Source: Paenibacillus_E sp040812395 (GTDB lineage: Bacteria; Bacillota; Bacilli; Paenibacillales; NBRC-103111). From it: a stretch of DNA of 64,000 bases. Shown here piece after piece: positions 58,646 through 64,000 of the stretch (its first letter is position 1; the number at the start of each line of letters is the position of its first letter). The position numbers and the translations under genes were made by a program. The stretch covers positions 186,001 to 250,000 of the forward strand of contig NZ_JBFNXH010000002.1 in NCBI RefSeq assembly GCF_040812395.1, in the 5' to 3' direction. The notes under the pieces were generated by a model, which saw nothing but the letters and a program-made list of their open reading frames with translations, made no database searches and was not told the origin of the DNA.

Positions 58646-59164
58646 GTTGTTCACAACGTCAAGAAGTTCGACAACACAGGAGAGGATCTGGAGGATCTGA
58701 TCTCGATCGGAACCATCGGCCTGATCAAGGCGATTGAGAGCTTCCAATCGAATAAGGGCACGAAGTTCGCGACGTTCGCGGCCCGTTGCATAGAGAATGA
58801 GATTCTCATGCACTTGCGTTCTTTGAAGAAGACCAAAAAGGACGTTTCCCTGGACGATCCGATAGGAACGGATAAGGAAGGCAATGAAATTACGCTGCAG
58901 GATATACTGGGCACCGAGCCCGACGAAGTGGTGGAGAAGGTTCAGCTCAAAATAGAGAAGAGTAAGATCTATCGCAATCTCGATATCCTCGACGAACGCG
59001 AGCAAGAGGTCATTCGGGGGAGGTTCGGTCTCGACGGCGGCGGCGACGAACAGACGCCGCGGGAGATCGCTCGTGAGCTCGGGATCAGCCGGAGCTATGT
59101 ATCGCGGGTCGAGAAGCGGGCGCTCATGAAGCTGTACCACGAGTTCTATAAGGCGAAGCGGTAG
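58646..59164 (+). pseudogene. sigK: 5'-truncated sigma-K factor gene
   Basis: About 172 codons of sporulation sigma factor SigK: VKKFDNTGEDLEDLISIGTIGLIKAIESF (region 2.1-2.2), GTKFATFAARCIENEILMHLR and SLKKTKKDVSLDDPIGTDKEGNEI (2.3-3), LDILDEREQEVIRGRFGLDG and REIARELGISRSYVSRVEKRALMK (region 4). The pro-sequence, region 1.2 and the start of 2.1 are missing. The frame continues upstream into unrelated sequence with no ATG and no ribosome site. In B. subtilis sigK is split by the skin element; here the upstream neighbour is the cyd region, not an element end. It is either a remnant or a half gene awaiting rearrangement. Confidence 0.75.
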
Positions 59165-59253
59165 GGAAGAGCGAAGGTCAAATTTTATATTTGGCTTGTT
59201 GTTTATAACGATAAAATTACGGTGGCGATTTTCCGATGTGATATCAATATCTG

Positions 59254-59286
59254 AAACCAAACGGTAGATGTTCCGTTTGGTTTTTT
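59254..59286 (+). terminator. Terminator after sigK remnant
   Basis: AAACCAAACGG pairs with CCGTTTGGTTT, ending in a T run. Confidence 0.88.
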
Positions 59287-59528
59287 ACTGTTTATCCACT
59301 CCACACATATTGAACGAGTGTCGCAGTTAATTAGAACTGATTAATGGCAAAGGCAGCCAGGGTCACGGTCAATTTACATGCACGATGAATGGTTTTTAGT
59401 CCGTCCTACTCGTCGGTGGAGCCATATGCCTGATGGAACCCCATGGCACCATGGCCGATTGTCGAGACATCGGGGTTATGACTGCTAAGTTTGCGTTTTT
59501 ACATAACAATATTCTTCTGCACTAAGGT
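59287..59528. other. Intergenic stretch with no gene seen
   Basis: No reading frame, repeat or operator that I can support. Base composition rises in GC towards the tetR side. It separates the sigK remnant from the acquired cassette and probably includes the join. Confidence 0.5.
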
Positions 59529-60140
59529 TTAGGATGACTTTCCAGAAAGTGTGGAACTGCCGGCAGGCCAAGTGGAGAGCGCTTGCTCAACAACAGCCTC
59601 TAACATGTCGCGACTGAAGCCGGCCTTGGCTTGAACAGCCATACCGTGGAGCACCGTCAGCACGAATGCAGCTAACGCAGCACAGTTAGTAGTCTCCGGC
59701 AGATCTCCCTCTTGCTTTGCCCGTTCGAAGCGATTGCGCAGCGACGCTTCTCCGTCTGCACGCGCATCGATCAAGGCACGCCGAATAGGTTCGGTATCGT
59801 CCGTACCAGCCAAGGCACCGTGGACACCTAGACACCCTTTGCGATCTGGGTAACGAGTATTTAATTCGGCCGCTCTAAGGAGGATGTGTGCGGCCACCTC
59901 CCGCGAGGTCGGCAGCTCCAGCGCCACCGGGATGAAATCCAGGTAGTCCTCATAATAGCGCGCCAGAACTCGGCGGAACAACGCTTCCTTGTTGCCAAAT
60001 GCCGAATAGAGAGCGGGTCGTTCGACACCCGTGGCCTGCGTCAGGTCGGTGTACGACACGCCCTCGTAGCCTTTGCGCCAAAACACGCAAAGCGCCGCGT
60101 CCAGTGCCTGATCCACATCGAATTCGCGGTTACGTCCCAT
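59529..60140 (-). CDS. TetR/AcrR-family transcriptional regulator
   Basis: A 203-residue repressor. The N-terminal helix-turn-helix is DQALDAALCVFWRKGYEGVSYTDL, then GVERPALYSAFGNKEALFRRVL. The ligand domain has the AcrR C-terminal type blocks RKGCLGVHGALAG and AALAAFVLTVLHGMAVQAKAG, typical of regulators of oxidoreductase or quinone-stress genes in proteobacteria and actinobacteria. It is divergent from the SDR gene with 448 bases between that hold two palindromes. GC content and codon use differ from the core genes, suggesting transfer. Confidence 0.88.
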   Translation of the reverse strand: MGRNREFDVDQALDAALCVFWRKGYEGVSYTDLTQATGVERPALYSAFGNKEALFRRVLARYYEDYLDFIPVALELPTSREVAAHILLRAAELNTRYPDRKGCLGVHGALAGTDDTEPIRRALIDARADGEASLRNRFERAKQEGDLPETTNCAALAAFVLTVLHGMAVQAKAGFSRDMLEAVVEQALSTWPAGSSTLSGKSS

Positions 60141-60425
60141 CAGTCAGATCTCCTCTCTTTTTTTGTAACTGTCGGATTAAAAAGGTTTGTGTCCAATTTC
60201 ATACTTTATATTATCATAACACACGTTACAAAACGCTACCAGTCCATCGGGCAATGACCTGCGTCAGTGCTCGATCGGCAAAAAGTGTGGTCTTGTGTCA
60301 AACATCAGGCGCTAGACTCGGTCCGAGCTGATGGCCCTTCCCAGAGCGCAAAGCATCATCCTAACTTGATGCTACTTGACATCACTGCAATTGACGATTC
60401 ACAGTGGGCGCCATAATATAATAAA

Positions 60426-60455
60426 TCAATAACGTAATGAACGTTACGTTATTGA
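60426..60455. promoter_or_regulatory. Perfect 12-6-12 palindrome, likely TetR operator
   Basis: TCAATAACGTAA, six bases, TTACGTTATTGA. It overlaps the -35 TTGACA of the SDR promoter, so binding should repress. Confidence 0.75.
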
Positions 60456-60480
60456 CAAAGTGTAAAAAAATGTATAACAT
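60452..60480 (+). promoter_or_regulatory. SDR cassette promoter
   Basis: TTGACA, 17-base spacer, TAACAT; the first four bases are the edge of the palindrome. Confidence 0.6.
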
Positions 60481-60489
60481 GATTTTATG

Positions 60490-60501
60490 TAACGATCGTT
60501 A
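60490..60501. promoter_or_regulatory. Second palindrome in tetR-SDR region
   Basis: TAACGATCGTTA is a perfect 12-base palindrome sharing AACG with the main operator. It lies just past the transcription start and may be a secondary TetR site. Confidence 0.4.
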
Positions 60502-60588
60502 TGATATTCCGCAATTCACCGGGGCTAGGGCGTCCAGTGACGTACAAAGAGGTTCTTTTCATCTGAAATCATTAAAGGAGGTTTTTTT

Positions 60589-61350
60589 ATGCAGCAATCA
60601 TTGAAGGGCAAGGTCGTCCTCATTACGGGCGGCTCACGCGGTCTTGGCGCCGCTATGGCGGAAGCGTTCGCCGATCACGGAGCGGATGTTGCGATCAGCT
60701 ACGCGGCTTCGGCCGAAAAGGCGGCGGCTGTCGTGGAGAAGTTGAAGGGCAAGGATGTTCGTGCATTGGCAATCAAAAGCGACCAAGCGGATCTTTCTTC
60801 CGCCAAGCCCCTAATTAACTCGGTGATTGCCGAATTCGGCAAACTCGACATCCTCGTGAACAACGCCGGAATCGCGATCCAGGGCCAGATGGTAGATGAG
60901 ACCGGCTTGGACGAAGAAAATTACAATCGGCAGTGGCAAGTCAATGTCATGGGATCAATTGCTAATACCCGCGCGGCCGCACCCCGACTAACGGACGGAG
61001 GTCGCATTATTTTTATCGGCTCTCTGCTAGGCGAGAAAGTGCCCTTTAGAGGGGTCGCCGACTACGCTGGAACGAAGGCGGCGCTCGCCGGATATGCGAG
61101 GGGCATCGCGCGCGACCTCGGCCCCCGCAATATCGCTGTGAATGTCCTGCAGCCGGGCGTCATGACCACGGACATGAACAAGGATGTGGCCGATCATCTT
61201 CCACCCCTTGAAACCTTCCTAGACATGCATCCGATCCGTCGCTTTGCAACTCTTGAAGAGGTGGCAGAGACCGTCTGCTTCCTTGCCGGACCACATGGGG
61301 GCTACATCACTGGTGAGACCATCAATATGGCCGGCGGTGTCGGAATCTAG
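60589..61350 (+). CDS. Short-chain dehydrogenase/reductase, FabG-like
   Basis: A 253-residue SDR. VVLITGGSRGLGAAMAEAFA is the NAD(P) glycine motif, LDILVNNAGIA the NNAG motif, and catalytic Ser and Tyr-Lys are in IFIGSLLGE and DYAGTKAALAGYARGIA. PGVMTTDMNKD and GYITGETINMAGGVGI complete the classical form, close to 3-oxoacyl reductases. RBS AAAGGAGG precedes the ATG. It is the first gene of a TetR-controlled cassette; the substrate is unknown. Confidence 0.88.
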   Translation: MQQSLKGKVVLITGGSRGLGAAMAEAFADHGADVAISYAASAEKAAAVVEKLKGKDVRALAIKSDQADLSSAKPLINSVIAEFGKLDILVNNAGIAIQGQMVDETGLDEENYNRQWQVNVMGSIANTRAAAPRLTDGGRIIFIGSLLGEKVPFRGVADYAGTKAALAGYARGIARDLGPRNIAVNVLQPGVMTTDMNKDVADHLPPLETFLDMHPIRRFATLEEVAETVCFLAGPHGGYITGETINMAGGVGI

Positions 61351-61560
61351 GACCATCCCGATCAGGTCCCATGCATGGGCACCAGCCAAGTATTCTAACT
61401 TGCGTTAGTAGTGATCGCAGTCCGCCGGCCAAGAACCGTATTGTGATCTTTAAACCTGCCAATCTGATGCAGGGAAGCGCTCAGCATCGGTATGTCAAAG
61501 ACCTGGCCGACAAAGAGCAAGCTTCTAAATAAAAAAATATGCATTTAAAGGAGAAAATTT

Positions 61561-62538
61561 ATGACTAGAACATTCAGTGCAAAGTCAACTGCCGATCAGG
61601 TGCTTTCCGGCATTGATCTCAAGGGAAAGCGAATTCTCATTACGGGTGCATCATCGGGCATTGGCCTCGAAACCGCCCGCTCACTGTTCTCTCACGGTGC
61701 CAGCGTCGTCGGCACGGCCAGAGACCTCGCTAAAGCCCAAGCGGCCACTTCATCGTTCTTTGATGCCGCGGCGCAAGGAGGCGGCAGCCTAGAGTTGATC
61801 GAGCTCGATCTCACATCCTTGCAAAGCGTTCGCGCCTGCGCGGATAAACTGTTGGCCAACGGCCAGCGGTTCGACGTCATCATCGCCAACGCTGGCGTCA
61901 TGGCAACCCCGTTCGGTCGGACGGTCGACGGCTTCGAAGTCCAGTTCGGGACGAACTATCTTGGTCATTTTGCCTTGATCAATCGGATCGAGCCGCTGCT
62001 TGTCGATAACGGGCGTTTGGTGATGCTATCGTCCCAAGCACATCGCGCCGCCGATGTTGACCTGGACGATCCGAATTTCGAGCAACAGGCATACGATCCG
62101 TTTGTCGCCTATGGCCGATCGAAAACGGCCACTACTCTCTTCGCAGCGGAATTCGATAAGCGGTATCGCAATCGTGGCATCCGAGCTGCCTCGGTGATGC
62201 CCGGGAATAGCCTTACCGATCTCGCACGCCATTTCTCGCAGGAAGACTTACAGGGTCTTTTCGAGAACGTTGGCACAGCTCGCGCCGAAGCGGGTCTTCC
62301 GCCAGCAGAGCTCAAAGAAATCGCGCAGGCAGCGGCAACGTCGGTCTGGGCCGCAGTTGTGGCTGACAAAGACGAAATCGGCGGACGCTATCTCGAAGAT
62401 TGTGCGGTCGCACCGATTGATGACACGCCTAACCCGTTTGCCGACGGCGTAAGGTCGTATGCTCTCGACGCTAACAAAGCCGAGCAGCTTTGGGTGAAAA
62501 GCGAGGAATTGGTAGGCGTGAAAGGTATGTACCCATGA
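61561..62538 (+). CDS. Short-chain dehydrogenase, retinol dehydrogenase-like
   Basis: A 325-residue SDR of the longer, eukaryote-like WWOX/RDH type. RILITGASSGIGLETARSLFSHGA (cofactor), FDVIIANAGVMATPFGRTVDGFEVQFGTNYLGHF and LVMLSSQAHR with YGRSKTATTLFAAEFDKRY (Ser, Tyr, Lys) are seen. The C-terminal block AAATSVWAAVVADKDEIGGRYLEDC is repeated in a damaged copy at 63192. AAAGGAG precedes the ATG; its TGA overlaps the ATG of the next gene. GC-rich relative to the core genes. Confidence 0.87.
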   Translation: MTRTFSAKSTADQVLSGIDLKGKRILITGASSGIGLETARSLFSHGASVVGTARDLAKAQAATSSFFDAAAQGGGSLELIELDLTSLQSVRACADKLLANGQRFDVIIANAGVMATPFGRTVDGFEVQFGTNYLGHFALINRIEPLLVDNGRLVMLSSQAHRAADVDLDDPNFEQQAYDPFVAYGRSKTATTLFAAEFDKRYRNRGIRAASVMPGNSLTDLARHFSQEDLQGLFENVGTARAEAGLPPAELKEIAQAAATSVWAAVVADKDEIGGRYLEDCAVAPIDDTPNPFADGVRSYALDANKAEQLWVKSEELVGVKGMYP

Positions 62539-63188
62539 CAGTAGTCGGTATCATTGGCGCGGGCGAGGTCGGCAGCCAGATCGCGCGTGCGGCGATCGCG
62601 AACGGGTATGAGGTCGTCATTGCCAATTCACGAGGACCCGAGACGTTGAAGGACCTCATTGATGAGCTCGGCCCGTCAGCGCGCGCCGCGACTGCGGCCG
62701 GCGCTGCCGAGGCTGGTGACTTCGTCGTCGTGGCCGTCCCCCTCAAGCTGGTCAACGACATGCCTGTGGAGCAGCTGTCGGGAAAGATCGTGCTCGACAC
62801 GAACAACTACATGCCTTGGCGCGATGGCCATTTCCCCGTGATCGACTCTGGTGAGAAGACAGTTCATGAGCTCCGCCAGGAGCACCTTCCTACCTCGATG
62901 GTGGCGAAGGCCTTCACCCACATACAAGCCCCCCGCCTCTTCATTTCGAGCAGACCAGTTGGCGCCCCCGACCGCCATGCGTTGTCGGTCTCGAGCAACT
63001 TTCCTGAGGCCACGGAACTCGTGATGCGGCTATACGACCAGTTCGGATTCGATACTGTCGACAACAGTCCGCTGAGCGAGTCATGGCGCAGCGGTCCCGG
63101 CCAGCCAGCTTGGGCTGCGCACGCGCACCAGACCCGTGCTGAGCTGATCGCCAATCTCGCCAGGGCGCGACGGATCATTTTGGCATGA
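62535..63188 (+). CDS. F420-dependent NADP oxidoreductase-family protein
   Basis: A 217-residue NADP-binding protein of the F420H2:NADP oxidoreductase-like family. VGIIGAGEVGSQIARAAIANGYEVVIANSRGPETL is the Rossmann start with an NADP-binding Ser-Arg; GDFVVVAVPLKL and IVLDTNNYMPWRDG follow. Firmicutes generally lack F420, so it probably uses only NADP(H) with an unknown partner. ATG at 62535 overlaps the preceding stop (ATGA), showing one operon with the SDR. Confidence 0.85.
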   Translation: MTVVGIIGAGEVGSQIARAAIANGYEVVIANSRGPETLKDLIDELGPSARAATAAGAAEAGDFVVVAVPLKLVNDMPVEQLSGKIVLDTNNYMPWRDGHFPVIDSGEKTVHELRQEHLPTSMVAKAFTHIQAPRLFISSRPVGAPDRHALSVSSNFPEATELVMRLYDQFGFDTVDNSPLSESWRSGPGQPAWAAHAHQTRAELIANLARARRIILA

Positions 63189-63191
63189 GTC

Positions 63192-63368
63192 ATCGCGCAG
63201 GCAGCCGCAATGTCGGTCTGGGTCGCAGTCGTGGCTGACAAAGACGAAATCGACGGACGCTATCTTGAAGATTGTGCGGTCGCGCCGATCGATGACACGC
63301 CTAACCCGTTTGCCGACGGAGTAAGGTCGTATGCGCTCGCCAAAAATAGGGTGAGAAACGTACGCTAA
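63192..63368 (+). pseudogene. Duplicated C-terminal fragment of the SDR gene
   Basis: 58 codons that repeat, at about 90 percent identity by eye, bases 62323-62474 of the SDR gene. IAQAAAMSVWVAVVADKDEI and the following DGRYLEDCAVAPIDDTPNPF match, then a different tail (LAKNRVRNVR) and stop. It lacks the N-terminal catalytic region and starts four bases after the reductase stop. Confidence 0.82.
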
Positions 63369-63480
63369 GAACGTGCTAAAGACTTCAATACATGAATAGG
63401 GCCTTAAGCTAAGGCTGACTAAACGAGTTGAATAGCCGACATTTAACTTAGTGTTAATTTAGAGAAGAGGAGGTAAGTAT

Positions 63481-63741
63481 TTGAAGACAATTGCGGTAAT
63501 TGGCGCTGGACCTGGTCTTGGTTTTTCATTGGCCAAAACTTTTGGAGGGCATGGATTCCGTATTGCTATGGTTTCAAGAACACAAGAGAAGTTGGATCAA
63601 TATGCTGTGGAGTTAAGTGTTACAGCCAATCTACTTTGTCCAGCTATAGACGCTGGTAGATGTCCGCAGATTGACGGGAATGGTGACCTTGATTGGTATC
63701 GAAAGGGGAAAGCCGTTTTGGGGCGTTCCCTCTTCGAATAA
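63481..63741 (+). pseudogene. Truncated SDR-like gene
   Basis: The first ~45 residues, IAVIGAGPGLGFSLAKTFGGHGFRIAMVSRTQEKLDQYA, are the cofactor-binding start of an SDR. After VELS the text (VTANLLCPAIDAGRCPQIDG) no longer fits the family, and the frame stops at 86 residues without the catalytic Tyr-Lys. AGAGGAGG precedes the TTG start, so a short product may still be made. A frameshift or internal deletion is likely. Confidence 0.65.
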
Positions 63742-64000
63742 ATTTCGACTTGATACGTGTCATTCTTTCGCAAATAAAATCGTGCTTTTACAAAGTTTAG
63801 GGGTTAAATCTAGATTAAAGAAAGTTTATATTAAATAAACTAAGCTGCAGACAATCAAATAAGTTCTTCCAAAGAATCGCTTTCAACAAGCGATTTTTTG
63901 TTTTTTAATTTAAAAATTTAACATAAATAATTTAATGCATAATTATACATTTCGAATACAGTGGATATTATCACTAATTATGAAAAAGTTGGTAGTTATG
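63742..64000. other. AT-rich intergenic end of window
   Basis: No gene seen apart from the terminator at 63875-63906. The AT-rich sequence after it may lead to a gene beyond the window. Confidence 0.5.
63875..63906 (+). terminator. Terminator near window end
   Basis: AATCGCTT pairs with AAGCGATT over a five-base loop, then TTTTGTTTTTT. Confidence 0.88.

Noticed and set aside
61380..61531. Open frame before the second SDR ending in ADKEQASK
   Set aside because: No start codon with ribosome site and no recognisable family; it may be a gene scrap, but the sequence alone does not support a call.
1..64000. CRISPR arrays, tRNA or rRNA genes, intact insertion sequences
   Set aside because: Looked for regular repeats, cloverleaf-like segments and transposase motifs; none could be supported.

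Overview
The window is a stretch of chromosome from an endospore-forming Firmicute of the Paenibacillaceae, most likely Paenibacillus. The evidence is the spore genes (cotJABC, yheC/yheD family, gerPF-like, ytrH, ytrI), strong GGAGG ribosome binding sites, frequent TTG/GTG starts, and gene order partly shared with the Bacillus subtilis dnaE-accDA-pyk-fxsA-ytvI-citZ-icd-mdh-phoPR region. No rRNA, tRNA, CRISPR array or intact insertion sequence was found.

Layout. Bases 1-4.9 kb: the end of an MMPL transporter, the radical-SAM gene yfkAB, a CNNM/HlyC membrane protein, an AI-2E-family permease and a HAD phosphatase. 4.9-7.7 kb: a secreted NlpC/P60 hydrolase, cotJABC and a YdcF-like protein. 7.8-12.7 kb: nagBA, a HAD phosphatase, a GerPF-like protein and a czcD-czrA metal efflux pair with a perfect ArsR-type operator. 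12.7-19.4 kb: five consecutive yheC/yheD ATP-grasp-like spore coat genes and divergent yheA. 19.5-25.4 kb: an acyltransferase, a dispersed repeat, a nitroreductase, ytoI, ytpI, ytrI and ytrH. 25.5-43.5 kb: housekeeping core (dnaE, pgpA-like yutG, accD, accA, pyk, thioesterase, fxsA, ytvI, ppk, ppx, citZ, icd, mdh). 43.5-50.4 kb: a secreted protein, a second copy of the dispersed repeat, an HD nucleotidase, a polysaccharide deacetylase and class I fumarase. 50.5-55.5 kb: phoR then phoP with a four-repeat Pho box between them, a MerR-methyltransferase fusion and an oxidoreductase. 55.6-58.4 kb: a cytochrome bd operon with two Rex-type operators, a new 34-residue membrane peptide at its head and CydS at its tail. 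58.6-64 kb: a 5'-truncated sigK remnant and an acquired-looking cassette (TetR, two SDRs, an F420-type reductase and two SDR remnants).

How it works together. The core links glycolytic exit (pyk), fatty acid initiation (accDA), TCA enzymes (citZ, icd, mdh, fumA), phosphate sensing and polyphosphate turnover (phoRP, ppk, ppx) and microaerobic respiration (cydABS). Several operators are readable: Rex for cyd, PhoP for phoP and perhaps ppk, a CcpC-like box before citZ, an ArsR-type palindrome before czcD and a TetR palindrome before the SDR cassette.

The least explained elements are the paired ~560-base noncoding repeats, the truncated sigK, the fivefold yheC/yheD array and the new small Cyd-associated peptide. 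All functional calls are by recognition of sequence; no database search was run.
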